64,000 nucleotides of DNA from Streptomyces humicola (lineage in GTDB: Bacteria; Actinomycetota; Actinomycetes; Streptomycetales; Streptomycetaceae), in the NCBI RefSeq assembly GCF_024436035.1, contig NZ_JANFNG010000018.1:62001-126000 (forward strand), written 5' to 3'. The notes below the pieces were generated by a model. The model saw nothing but the letters and a program-made list of their open reading frames with translations. It was not told the DNA's origin and searched no databases. A program made the translations under genes and the position numbers. How positions within the stretch are numbered: the stretch's first letter is position 1; the number at the start of each line of letters is the position of its first letter. Below are positions 15,929 through 23,844 of the stretch, in pieces.

Positions 15929-17086
15929 TCAGCTGCCGAGGCCTGCGTCGGAGACCTGCGGCTTTCCTTCGGACTTCAGTACGGCATTGAGCGGGGTGAG
16001 GTCGTAGATGCCCTTCAGATCGGGCTGCTTGAGCAGCCCTGCGGCCACCCCGTGAGTGGCTTCCTGCTGCAGGGTGGAGGCGAGCGGGTCGTCGGTGACC
16101 TCGATGTTGCCGAACGCGGAGTCCAGGACCTTGCCCGGCAGCGGCTTGCCGTTCAGCGCCTGCAGCTGTGCGTTGATGGCGCTCTTCGCGGCCTCAGGGT
16201 TGGCCTTGATCCAGGCGTTGGCCTGCACCGAGCCGCGCAGCACTGCCTGCACGACATCCGGGTGCGCGGCGAGGAAGGACTGGGAGACGACGACGTTGGT
16301 GGTGACGAACTGCCCGCCCGGCCACAGCGACTTCTCGTCGATGAGGGTCCTGGCGCCGGCGGCAACGAGCTGGGAGGCGGTTGGTTCCGGTACCCAGGCA
16401 CCGTCGATCTGGCCCTGCTGGAAGGCGGTCACGGTGGTCTTGTTGTCGATCCGGGTGACGGTGACATCGCCCTTGCCGGTGGTCGGGTCCTCCTTGTAGC
16501 CCTTGCCCGCGAGGTAGTTGAGCAGCGCCACGTCCTGGGTGTTGCCCAGCTGCGGGGTGGCGATCGTCTTGCCCTTCAGATCACTCTCGCTCTTGATCTT
16601 GTTGGGGTTGACGACGAGGGACGCCCCGCCCGAGGTCGCGCCCGAGATGATCTTCAGGGACTTGCCCTTGGACTTGATGTAGCCGTTGATGGCGGGGGAG
16701 GGGCCGATCCAGCCGATGTCGATGGCGCCGGAGTTGAGCGCTTCGACCTCCGACGGGCCCGCGTTGAAAACTTGCGTCTTCAGCTGTGTGCCGCCCAGCT
16801 GCTTCTGGAACAGACCCTGCTGGACGCCGACGAGAGCGGTGGCGTGCGTGACGTTGGCGAAGTAGCCGATCGTGACGGAGTTGGCGGAGAGCTTCTTGCC
16901 GGAGGCGGCCACCGGTCCTGAGGCGTTGTCCTTCGTGGCCTGGGAGCCGTAACCGCAGGCGGCGAGCGAGGTGAGCAGCAGAGGGAGGGCGGCGGCCGCG
17001 ATCAGGCGGGCCGCTCTGCGGGCGGGGCGTGCTGGTCCTACGAGGGTGCGATCGGCCCGACGACGGAGTCGGCTAATGTCACTCAC
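15929..17086 (-). CDS. ssuA: sulfonate-type substrate-binding lipoprotein
   Basis: A 385-residue extracytoplasmic solute-binding protein of the SsuA/TauA/NMT1 fold. The N-terminal signal is Arg-rich (RLRRRADRTL) followed by a hydrophobic core and the lipobox LAAC, so Cys near residue 44 should be lipidated. Family motifs include TIGYFANVTHATALVGVQQG, GWIGPSPAINGYIKSKG and GAWVPEPTASQLV. The ATG at 17086 is preceded by AAAGGAACC. It delivers substrate to the SsuBC transporter encoded just downstream. Precise substrate preference cannot be read from sequence. Confidence 0.92.
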   Translation of the reverse strand: MSDISRLRRRADRTLVGPARPARRAARLIAAAALPLLLTSLAACGYGSQATKDNASGPVAASGKKLSANSVTIGYFANVTHATALVGVQQGLFQKQLGGTQLKTQVFNAGPSEVEALNSGAIDIGWIGPSPAINGYIKSKGKSLKIISGATSGGASLVVNPNKIKSESDLKGKTIATPQLGNTQDVALLNYLAGKGYKEDPTTGKGDVTVTRIDNKTTVTAFQQGQIDGAWVPEPTASQLVAAGARTLIDEKSLWPGGQFVTTNVVVSQSFLAAHPDVVQAVLRGSVQANAWIKANPEAAKSAINAQLQALNGKPLPGKVLDSAFGNIEVTDDPLASTLQQEATHGVAAGLLKQPDLKGIYDLTPLNAVLKSEGKPQVSDAGLGS

Positions 17087-17121
17087 GGGAGGGTTCCTTT
17101 GCGGAGGCCCGGGATCTCGCG

Positions 17122-17202
17122 CTATGGCGCGGCCGGGTCATGGGAAGGGCATTGGTGGTACGGCTTTGCATGCAGGTGCGGGGCGGCCGTCAGTGCACAC
17201 AT
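17122..17202 (-). CDS. possible 26-residue leader ORF upstream of ssuA
   Basis: In the 204-bp gap between cysN and ssuA an ATG at 17202 follows GGCGGAG at an 8-nt spacing. It opens a 26-codon frame, MCALTAAPHLHAKPYHQCPS followed by HDPAAP, ending 35 bp before ssuA. It contains two Cys and three His codons. Position and size would suit a regulatory upstream ORF, but it does not have the HVDLxR signature of known actinobacterial sulfur leaders and may be chance. Confidence 0.2.
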   Translation of the reverse strand: MCALTAAPHLHAKPYHQCPSHDPAAP

Positions 17203-17290
17203 CGCGCCACTCCGCCCTGCCCGCTGCCGCGGGTGCCGCTGCCGACGCGGCCGCCCTCCTTCGCGAACCCGGAGAAGGCTTCCCCGGTCA

Positions 17291-18649
17291 TCAGAAGTCC
17301 CATCCGTCGTCGGCCGTGCTGTCGGCCTCGGCCGCTGTTGTGCTGGTGGTGGGGAAGGCTTCGCCTGCCATGCCGGCGGTGAGGGTCTGTCCGTCGGCGG
17401 GGTCGATGAGGATGAACGCCCCGGTGCGGCGGGAGTCGGTGTATGCGTCGACGGCCAGCGGCTGGGCGGTGCGCAGCACGACGGAGCCGATGTCGTTGAC
17501 GGCCAGCTCGCCCGGGGCGTTGGTGCGGGCGAGGCCGGCATCCCGGTCGAAGGAGGTGACGTCCAGGCGGCCCGTGATGTCCTTCACGATCGCCTTGACG
17601 GTGCGGGTGCCGTGCTTGAGCAGCACGCGTTCGCCGATGCGCAGCGGGCGTTCGTGCAGGTGGCAGACGGTCGCGGTGATGTCCTGCGTCGGCGTGGGCG
17701 CTCCGGTGGCGGGGGCGATCACATCGCCGCGGGAGATGTCCAGGTCGTCGGCGAGGGTGATCGTCACCGACTGCGGGGCCCAGGCGACGTCGACGGCCTG
17801 GCCGAGGGCGTCGATGCCGGTGATGGCGGAGGTCTGCCCGGAGGGCAGGACGACCACCTGTTGGCCCACCCGCAGCAGGCCGGAGGCGATCTGCCCGGCG
17901 TAGCCGCGGAAGTCGTGGTGCTCCGGGGTCTGCGGGCGGATGACGTACTGGACGGGGAAGCGGGCCGGGGCGTCGGTCTGGTCGGTGCCGACCGGCACGG
18001 TCTCCAGGTGTTCCAGCAGGGTGGGGCCGCCGTACCAGTCCATGTGCGCCGAGGCGGTCACCACGTTGTCGCCGGCGAGTGCGGAGATGGGGATCGAGGT
18101 GATCTCCGGCACCCCGAGCGCGGTCGCGTAGTGGGTGAACTCCTCGGCGATCGCGGCGAAGACCGGCTCGGCGTAGTCGACCAGGTCCATCTTGTTCACC
18201 GCGAGGACGACGTGGGGGACGCGCAGCAGGGCGGCGACCGCGGCGTGGCGGCGGGTCTGCTCGACCACGCCGTTGCGGGCGTCGACCAGCACCACGGCCA
18301 GCTCCGCGGTGGAGGCGCCGGTGACCATGTTGCGGGTGTACTGCACATGGCCGGGGGTGTCGGCGAGGATGAACCTGCGCCTGGGGGTGGCGAAGTAGCG
18401 GTAGGCGACGTCGATAGTGATGCCCTGCTCCCGCTCCGCGCGCAGCCCGTCGGTGAGCAGAGCCAGGTCGGGGGCGTCCTGGCCGCGGCGGCGTGAGGCG
18501 TGCTCGACCGCCTCCAGCTGGTCGGCGAGCACCGACTTCGAGTCGTGCAGCAGCCGGCCGACCAGGGTGGACTTGCCGTCGTCCACGCTGCCGGCGGTGG
18601 CGAAGCGCAGCAGCGAGGTCGCCGAGGTATCAACGGTGGTGGCGGACAT
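17291..18649 (-). CDS. cysN: sulfate adenylyltransferase subunit 1 (GTPase)
   Basis: A 452-residue EF-Tu-like GTPase subunit of ATP sulfurylase; GTP hydrolysis drives formation of adenosine 5'-phosphosulfate by CysD. The G motifs are GSVDDGKSTLVGRLL (G1, near residue 20), GITIDVAYRYF (G2), DTPGHVQYTRNM (G3) and NKMDLVDYAEP (G4). Length is normal for the stand-alone subunit, with no CysC fusion, in agreement with a separate cysC upstream. Its start codon directly abuts the cysD stop codon. Confidence 0.96.
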   Translation of the reverse strand: MSATTVDTSATSLLRFATAGSVDDGKSTLVGRLLHDSKSVLADQLEAVEHASRRRGQDAPDLALLTDGLRAEREQGITIDVAYRYFATPRRRFILADTPGHVQYTRNMVTGASTAELAVVLVDARNGVVEQTRRHAAVAALLRVPHVVLAVNKMDLVDYAEPVFAAIAEEFTHYATALGVPEITSIPISALAGDNVVTASAHMDWYGGPTLLEHLETVPVGTDQTDAPARFPVQYVIRPQTPEHHDFRGYAGQIASGLLRVGQQVVVLPSGQTSAITGIDALGQAVDVAWAPQSVTITLADDLDISRGDVIAPATGAPTPTQDITATVCHLHERPLRIGERVLLKHGTRTVKAIVKDITGRLDVTSFDRDAGLARTNAPGELAVNDIGSVVLRTAQPLAVDAYTDSRRTGAFILIDPADGQTLTAGMAGEAFPTTSTTAAEADSTADDGWDF

Positions 18650-19585
18650 TTAGAAGTACCCCTCGCGCTTGCGGTCTTCCATCGCGGCCTCGGACAGCTT
18701 GTCGTCGGCGCGGGTCGCTCCCCGCTCGGTGAGCCGGGAGGCGGCGATCTCGGCGATCACCTGGTCGATGGTGGCGGCGTCGGAATCCACCGCACCGGTG
18801 CAGGACATGTCACCGACGGTGCGGTACCGCACCATGCGCGACTGGACGGTCTCGCCGTCCTTCGGGCCGCCCCACTCACCCGCCGTCAGCCACATCCCGT
18901 CTCGGGAGAACACCTGGCGGGTGTGCGCGTAGTAGATTTCCGGAAGCTCGATCTTCTCCCGCTCGATGTACTGCCACACATCCAGCTCGGTCCAGTTCGA
19001 CAACGGGAAGACCCGCACATGTTCACCCGGCGCGTGCCGGCCGTTGTACAGCTGCCACAACTCCGGCCGCTGACGGCGCGGATCCCACGCGCCGAACTCG
19101 TCGCGCAGCGAGAACACCCGCTCCTTCGCCCGCGCCTTCTCCTCATCCCGCCGTCCGCCGCCGAACACCGCGTCGTAGCGGCCCTCGTTGATGGCATCGA
19201 GCAACGGCACGGTCTGCAACGGGTTGCGGGTGCCGTCCAGGCGCTCGCGCAGCCTGCCGTCGTCGATGTAGTCCTGCACGGACGCCACATGCAGCCGCAG
19301 CCCGTACTTGGCCACCGTGCGATCCCGGTAGGCCAGAACCTCGGGGAAGTTGTGCCCGGTGTCCACATGCAAAAGCCCGAACGGCACCGCAGCCGGCGCG
19401 AACGCCTTCAGCGCCAGATGCAGCATCACGATCGAGTCCTTGCCACCGGAGAACAAGATCACCGGCCGCTCGAACTCACCCGCCACCTCACGGAAGATGT
19501 GCACACCCTCGGACTCCAACGCGTCCAAGTGCGAAAGCGCATACGGATTGTCGGTATCGGCACCGACAACGGGAGCCGTCGTCAC
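18650..19585 (-). CDS. cysD: sulfate adenylyltransferase subunit 2
   Basis: A 311-residue catalytic subunit of ATP sulfurylase, which makes APS from ATP and sulfate. The PP-loop FSGGKDSIVMLHLALKAF is near residue 45, followed by HVDTGHNFPEVLAYRD and FGGGRRDEEKARAKER. The conserved C-terminus TERGATRADDKLSEAAMEDRK ends KREGYF. The GTG at 19585 overlaps the stop of the preceding 74-codon ORF in a GTGA junction. It partners with CysN immediately downstream. Confidence 0.96.
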   Translation of the reverse strand: MTTAPVVGADTDNPYALSHLDALESEGVHIFREVAGEFERPVILFSGGKDSIVMLHLALKAFAPAAVPFGLLHVDTGHNFPEVLAYRDRTVAKYGLRLHVASVQDYIDDGRLRERLDGTRNPLQTVPLLDAINEGRYDAVFGGGRRDEEKARAKERVFSLRDEFGAWDPRRQRPELWQLYNGRHAPGEHVRVFPLSNWTELDVWQYIEREKIELPEIYYAHTRQVFSRDGMWLTAGEWGGPKDGETVQSRMVRYRTVGDMSCTGAVDSDAATIDQVIAEIAASRLTERGATRADDKLSEAAMEDRKREGYF

Positions 19586-19806
19586 GCTGCACCCCTTCCG
19601 CTCGCACCGCCGCGCCGGCGGCTACTGGCCCCATCAGGGGGCATCTCCCGCCGCAGGCAGGGGGAGGCTCCGCCACGGGCACTGTCGCCCGCGGGGCGCA
19701 CAGGCGCGGCCTCCCCCAGACTCCGTCCGGGGGTACCTCCTGTCCTCATCTGCGGCCCGGCGGCCGCCCCGCCGCGGTAGCAGCTGATGTCGCGGTCGTT
19801 GCTCAC
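19582..19806 (-). CDS. 74-codon repeat-derived ORF bridging cysC and cysD
   Basis: This ORF starts with GTG at 19806 in a GTGA overlap with the cysC stop and ends in a GTGA overlap with the cysD start, so ribosomes could pass cysC-ORF-cysD without a gap. The product starts MSNDRDISCYRGGAAAGPQM and then becomes Gly/Arg/Pro-rich low-complexity sequence. That part is the translation of a hairpin-rich intergenic repeat. I recognise no domain. It may be a real small protein with a conserved N-terminus, or a chance frame kept open to preserve translational coupling across an inserted repeat. Confidence 0.4.
   Translation of the reverse strand: MSNDRDISCYRGGAAAGPQMRTGGTPGRSLGEAAPVRPAGDSARGGASPCLRREMPPDGASSRRRGGASGRGAA
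19620..19745. repeat. Streptomyces-type intergenic hairpin repeat
   Basis: The stretch contains nested inverted repeats. GGGGGAGGC (19660-19668) can pair with GCCTCCCCC (19709-19717). CCCCCAGAC can pair with GTCCGGGGG around a TCC loop (19713-19733) with one G-U pair. Elements with the CCCCCAGACTCCGTCCGGGGG core recur between Streptomyces genes. Placement inside a coupled operon is unusual. Confidence 0.6.
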
Positions 19807-20378
19807 AGCAGTCCCCTCTCGCTCAGCAGCGCAGCCAGCGCCGCGGCGGACTCGTCCACGCTCTGCGTGTGCGCCTCGATCCGCAGGTCCGGTGCGGCCG
19901 GGGCCTCGTACGGGTCGTCCACACCCGTCAGGCCCGAGATCTCACCCGCCGCCTGCTTGGCGTACAGGCCCTTCACGTCCCGCACCGAACACACCTCGAC
20001 CGGAGTGGCCACATGCACCTCGAGGTACGTGGTGCCCGCCGCCTCGTGCCGCTTGCGCACCGCCTCACGGCTGCGCCCGTACGGAGCGATCACCGGCACC
20101 AGCGCCTTCACGCCGTTCGACGCCAGCAACTCGGCCACGAAACCGATCCGCTGCACATTGGTGTGCCGGTCTTCCGCGGTGAAACCGAGCCCCGCGGAGA
20201 GGAACTCGCGGATCTCGTCCCCGTCGAGCACCTCCACCCGGTGCCCGTCGCCCCGCAGCCGCTCCGCCAGCGCGTAGGCGATGGTCGTCTTCCCCGCGCT
20301 CGGCAGACCGGTGAGCCACACGGTGGCTCCCTGGCCTGTCACGCCCATTGATCGCTCCTGCTGTGTCACGTTCGTCAT
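19803..20378 (-). CDS. cysC: adenylyl-sulfate kinase
   Basis: A 191-residue APS kinase that phosphorylates APS to PAPS with ATP. The P-loop WLTGLPSAGKTTIAYAL is near residues 21-37, then LDGDEIREFLSAGLGF, RHTNVQRIGFVAELL and the lid segment RDVKGLYAKQAAGEISGLTGVDDPYE. The ATG at 20378 overlaps the cysH stop (ATGA), matching the pattern of the run. An alternative ATG at 20348 has a better ribosome site (AGGAG 7 nt upstream). The presence of both CysC and an APS-reductase-like CysH suggests that PAPS here mainly serves sulfotransfer. Confidence 0.93.
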   Translation of the reverse strand: MTNVTQQERSMGVTGQGATVWLTGLPSAGKTTIAYALAERLRGDGHRVEVLDGDEIREFLSAGLGFTAEDRHTNVQRIGFVAELLASNGVKALVPVIAPYGRSREAVRKRHEAAGTTYLEVHVATPVEVCSVRDVKGLYAKQAAGEISGLTGVDDPYEAPAAPDLRIEAHTQSVDESAAALAALLSERGLL

Positions 20379-21088
20379 CCGTGCAGCCCGCACTCGGTCT
20401 TGGCCCGGCCCGCCCAGCGGCCGGCCCGCGCGTCCTCACCTTCGAGCACGCGGCGGGTGCACGGTGCGCAGCCGACGGAGGCGTAGCCGTCCATCAGCAG
20501 TGGGTTGGTCAGTACGCCGTGTTCGGCGACGTAGGCGTCCACATCGGCCTGCGTCCAGCGGGCGATGGGGGAGACCTTGACCTTGCGGCGCTTGGCGTCC
20601 CAGCCGACGACCGGCGTGTTCGCGCGGGTCGGGGACTCGTCGCGGCGCAGGCCCGTCGCCCATGCGTCGTAGTTGCGCAACCCCTCTTCCAGGGGCTTGA
20701 CCTTGCGCAGCGCGCAGCACAGGTCGGGGTCGCGGTCGTGCAGCTTATCGCCGTACTCGGCGTCCTGCTCGGCCACCGTCTGGCGCGGGGTCAGCGTGAT
20801 GACGTTGACGTCCATCACCGCGGCCACGGCGTCGCGGGTGCCGATCGTCTCGGGGAAGTGGTAGCCGGTGTCGAGGAAGACCACGTCGACGCCGGGGAAC
20901 GCGCGCGAGGCGAGGTGCGCCACGACCGCGTCCTCCATCGAGGAGGTGACGCAGAAGCGCGGCCCGAACGTTTCGGCGGCCCACCGCAGCACGTCGAGCG
21001 CGTCGGCGTCCTCCAGGTCACGGCCCGCCTGCTCGGCCAGTTCCCGCAGTTCGTCCTCGGTACGGCCGGTGGTCGCTGCGGTGGTCAT
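20375..21088 (-). CDS. cysH: adenylyl-sulfate reductase (thioredoxin-dependent, CysH type)
   Basis: A 237-residue reductase producing sulfite from activated sulfate. The PAPS-reductase core shows FCVTSSMEDAVVAHL near residue 46 and DTGYHFPETIGTRD. Two paired cysteines, DLCCALRK near residue 123 and GCAPCTRRV near residue 207, are the four ligands of the [4Fe-4S] cluster that marks APS-specific reductases. The catalytic ECGLH is at the C-terminus. The ATG at 21088 overlaps the stop of the upstream zinc-ribbon gene. Confidence 0.95.
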   Translation of the reverse strand: MTTAATTGRTEDELRELAEQAGRDLEDADALDVLRWAAETFGPRFCVTSSMEDAVVAHLASRAFPGVDVVFLDTGYHFPETIGTRDAVAAVMDVNVITLTPRQTVAEQDAEYGDKLHDRDPDLCCALRKVKPLEEGLRNYDAWATGLRRDESPTRANTPVVGWDAKRRKVKVSPIARWTQADVDAYVAEHGVLTNPLLMDGYASVGCAPCTRRVLEGEDARAGRWAGRAKTECGLHG

Positions 21089-21264
21089 CGTGTGCCCCCT
21101 TCGTCAGTGCCGTGCCGCAGGCCCTTGGCCAGCAGCCCGATGAACGAGAGCCGGAACGCGCGATTGCACGATCCGCATTCCCACACTCCGTGGCCTTCCT
21201 CGGAGGGCCGCAGGTCCTCGTCGCCGCAGTACGGGCAGTAGAACGGCGCAGCACGCTCACTCAC
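21085..21264 (-). CDS. 59-residue zinc-ribbon protein between sulfite reductase and cysH
   Basis: A small gene with a GTGA overlap to the sulfite reductase stop and an ATGA overlap to the cysH start. The product begins VSERAAPFYCPYCGDEDLRP, continues with EEGHGVWECGSCNRAFRLSF and ends IGLLAKGLRHGTDEGGTR. Two CxxC knuckles (CPYC at residues 10-13 and CGSC near 33-36) predict a zinc or iron site. Tight coupling on both sides suggests a role in electron delivery to, or maturation of, the sulfite and APS reductases. This is inference; I know no demonstrated function. Confidence 0.85.
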   Translation of the reverse strand: MSERAAPFYCPYCGDEDLRPSEEGHGVWECGSCNRAFRLSFIGLLAKGLRHGTDEGGTR

Positions 21265-22958
21265 GACAACGCCTCCTCCGACGCACGCGATGCCCAGGCA
21301 GCGAACCGCTCGCCGTCCTCGCGTTCGGCCTGGAAGCGGCGGAGCACCCGCTCGATGTAGTCGGGGAGTTCGGCAGCGGTGACCTTCAGGCCGCGCACCT
21401 TGCGGCCGAATGCGGGGTCGAGGCCGAGGGTCCCGCCGAGGTGCACCTGGAAGCCCTCGACCTGCTCGCCGTCGTCGTTCATCACCAACTGGCCCTTGAG
21501 GCCGATGTCCGCGGTCTGGATGCGGGCGCAGGCGTTGGGGCAGCCGTTGACGTTGATGGTGATCGGCTCGTCGAACTCCGGCAGGCGCCGCTCCAGCTCC
21601 TCGATGAGCGCCGCGCCGCGCGCCTTGGTCTCCACGATGGCGAGCTTGCAGAACTCGATGCCGGTGCAGGCCATCGTGCCGCGCCGGAACGGCGAGGGGG
21701 TCACCTGGAAGCCGAGCGATTCGAGTCCGCTGACGAGGGAGTCAACGCGGTCCTGCTCGACGTCGAGGATGATCATCTTCTGTTCGACCGTGGTGCGGAG
21801 CCGGTCCGAGCCGTGGTCCGCGGCAAGCTCAGCGATCTTGGCGAGCGTGGGGCCGTCGACCCGCCCGACGCGCGGTGCGAACCCCACGTAGAACCGGCCG
21901 TCGCGCTGCGGGTGGACGCCGACGTGGTCGCGCCAGCGCGAGCGCGGCTCCTCGGGCGCGGGCCCGTCGGTCAGCTTGCGCTTCAGGTACTCGTCCTCCA
22001 GTACCTGGCGGAACTTCTCCGCACCCCAGTCGGCCAGCAGGAACTTCAGCCGGGCGCGGGTACGCAGCCGCCGGTAGCCGTAGTCGCGGAAGATGCCGAC
22101 CACGCCGGCCCACACGTCGGCCACCTCGTCGAGCGGCACCCAGGCGCCCAGCCGTTCCGCGAAGCGCGGGTTGGTGGACAGGCCGCCGCCGACCCACAGG
22201 TCGAAACCGGGCCCGTGCTCGGGGTGGACGACTCCGACGAAGGCGACGTCGTTGATCTCGTGGACGACGTCCTGGATCGGCGAGCCGGAGATCGCGGTCT
22301 TGAACTTGCGCGGCAGGTTCGAGAACTGCTTGCTGCCGATGAAGCGCTCGTGGATCTCCTCGATCGCGGGTGTGCCGTCGATGATCTCGTCCGCGGCGAT
22401 CCCGGCGACCGGCGAGCCGATCACCACGCGCGGGCAGTCGCCGCACGCCTCGGTGGTGGACAGGCCGACGGCCTCCAGCTTCTCCCAGATCGCGGGCACG
22501 TCCTCGATCCGCACCCAGTGCAACTGGATGTTCTGGCGGTCGGTGATGTCGGCGGTGCCGCGCGCGTAGCTCTCCGAGACCTCGCCGATGGCGCGCAGCT
22601 GGGCGACGGTGAGGCGGCCGCCGTCGATGCGCACCCGCATCATGAAGTACTTGTCGTCGAGCTCCTCCGGCTCGAGGACGGCGGTCTTGCCGCCGTCGAT
22701 GCCGGGCTTGCGCTGGGTGTACAGGCCCCACCAGCGCATACGACCGCGCAGGTCGGCGGGGTCGATCGCGTCGAAGCCGCGGTGGGCGTAGATCGTCTCA
22801 ATGCGTGTCCGCACATTGAGACCGTCGTCGTCCTTCTTGGACTGTTCGTTGCCGTTGAGCGGCGTGAAATGGCCGACGGCCCACTGGCCCTCGCCGCGGT
22901 GGCGGTGGGCCTTGCGGCGCTGGGGCGCAGCTTTGGAGGTCTCGGGCGTGGTGGCCAT
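21261..22958 (-). CDS. sir: assimilatory sulfite reductase (ferredoxin-type, siroheme)
   Basis: A 565-residue siroheme/[4Fe-4S] enzyme of the nitrite/sulfite reductase family, reducing sulfite to sulfide. Two ferredoxin-like half-domains and two siroheme domains are visible. Motifs are RMRWWGLYTQRKPGIDGG, DITDRQNIQLHWVRIEDVP and ACGDCPRVVIGSP. The cluster cysteines lie in MACTGIEFCKLA near residue 429 and NGCPNACAR near residue 471. The surrounding cys genes favour sulfite over nitrite. The ATG at 22958 is chosen; an in-frame TTG at 22973 is less likely. It is the first large gene of the run, 130 bp behind a leader ORF. Confidence 0.95.
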   Translation of the reverse strand: MATTPETSKAAPQRRKAHRHRGEGQWAVGHFTPLNGNEQSKKDDDGLNVRTRIETIYAHRGFDAIDPADLRGRMRWWGLYTQRKPGIDGGKTAVLEPEELDDKYFMMRVRIDGGRLTVAQLRAIGEVSESYARGTADITDRQNIQLHWVRIEDVPAIWEKLEAVGLSTTEACGDCPRVVIGSPVAGIAADEIIDGTPAIEEIHERFIGSKQFSNLPRKFKTAISGSPIQDVVHEINDVAFVGVVHPEHGPGFDLWVGGGLSTNPRFAERLGAWVPLDEVADVWAGVVGIFRDYGYRRLRTRARLKFLLADWGAEKFRQVLEDEYLKRKLTDGPAPEEPRSRWRDHVGVHPQRDGRFYVGFAPRVGRVDGPTLAKIAELAADHGSDRLRTTVEQKMIILDVEQDRVDSLVSGLESLGFQVTPSPFRRGTMACTGIEFCKLAIVETKARGAALIEELERRLPEFDEPITINVNGCPNACARIQTADIGLKGQLVMNDDGEQVEGFQVHLGGTLGLDPAFGRKVRGLKVTAAELPDYIERVLRRFQAEREDGERFAAWASRASEEALS

Positions 22959-23087
22959 GGCGTTGCGGTCCAATCAAGCAGACTCAGGGCGGTGCGTGGC
23001 GCGGCGTCCCTGGCCTGCGGAGGCTGGGCAGCGGAGACCGCGCGTCCGCGACGACGGGAAGTGCGTGAGGGGTACGGCGCTGGACGG

Positions 23088-23171
23088 TCAGCTCGCCGGA
23101 CAGATGGCGCTGGACATGCGGCCGAGGTCGACGTGCAGTCGACCTACCAAGGCGATTCCAGCGCGAGACAT
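23088..23171 (-). CDS. 27-residue sulfur leader peptide
   Basis: A short ORF upstream of the sulfite reductase gene encodes MSRAGIALVGRLHVDLGRMS followed by SAICPAS. The HVDLxR core and a C-terminal Cys are the hallmarks of short actinobacterial leader peptides placed ahead of sulfur and cysteine genes, where translation is thought to sense cysteine supply. The ATG at 23171 lies about 40 bp downstream of a GATAAT -10-like hexamer. No strong ribosome site is visible. The 130 bp between its stop and the reductase start is where attenuation would act. Confidence 0.8.
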   Translation of the reverse strand: MSRAGIALVGRLHVDLGRMSSAICPAS

Positions 23172-23204
23172 GACGGCAGCGTGGCACGGCCGTCTTGTGC
23201 GAGT

Positions 23205-23221
23205 CCACTATTATCCACTAT
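23205..23221. promoter_or_regulatory. promoter with 10-bp-phased direct repeat ahead of the sulfur run
   Basis: CCACTAT occurs at 23205-23211 and 23215-23221, exactly one helical turn apart. The intervening bases read GATAAT on the minus strand (23215 to 23210), a good -10 element for the leader/sulfite reductase transcript. A repressor bound to the repeat would cover the -10. No clear -35 is seen. Confidence 0.5.
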
Positions 23222-23263
23222 GTGGACGCGATCATTTCGCTTCATGAGACGCTGTGTCGCGCG

Positions 23264-23809
23264 TCACCATGCGGGCGGCGTCGGCTTCTCCTCCTGCTCG
23301 GTGCGGGTCTCGAAGAGCCGGAACCCGCGCCGCTGGTAGTTGCCGAGCGCGTGCGGCCCGTCGAGGTCGCAGGTGTGCACCCACACCCGCTTCGTCGGCG
23401 GGCGGTGCGGCCACCGCTGGGCCAGGTCCCACGCCCGTGCCGTGCCGTACGACAGAAGATGGCCCCCGATGCGGCGACCTCGGAAGGCCGGCAGGAGCCC
23501 GAAGTACGCGATCTCGACCTGGGTGTCCTGCTGGGCCTCCAGCTCGATGTACCCGGCGGGCGTCCCCCGCTCGTACGCCACCCACGTCTCGACGCCCGGC
23601 TGGTGCAGGTACTCCTGCCACCGGGTGCGCGGCCACGCCAGCCGGTCGGTCCACGAGACGTCGGCGCCGACCGATGCGTACAGGTAGCGGCTGAACTCCG
23701 GGCTCGGCACCTCGGCCCGCACGATCGTGATCCCGTGCGCCTCGCCCGCAGGAGTGAGGTCGGCCGGCGAGGTCTGCTCCAGGCACCAGGTGGTGACGGT
23801 GACGCTCAT
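23264..23809 (-). CDS. GNAT-family N-acetyltransferase
   Basis: A 181-residue acetyl-CoA-dependent acyltransferase. The GNAT motif A is AYFGLLPAFRGRRIGGHLL near residues 99-117, preceded by beta-strand ETWVAYERGTPAGYIELEAQ. The C-terminal motif B region GNYQRRGFRLFETR is also present. The ATG at 23809 starts the family-like MSVTVTTWCLEQTSPADL. Its acceptor substrate is unknown. It precedes the sulfur leader region on the same strand, with about 90 bp between. Confidence 0.85.
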   Translation of the reverse strand: MSVTVTTWCLEQTSPADLTPAGEAHGITIVRAEVPSPEFSRYLYASVGADVSWTDRLAWPRTRWQEYLHQPGVETWVAYERGTPAGYIELEAQQDTQVEIAYFGLLPAFRGRRIGGHLLSYGTARAWDLAQRWPHRPPTKRVWVHTCDLDGPHALGNYQRRGFRLFETRTEQEEKPTPPAW

Positions 23810-23844
23810 GCCGGACAGCCAACCATGCGCGGGCCGCGGTGCGG

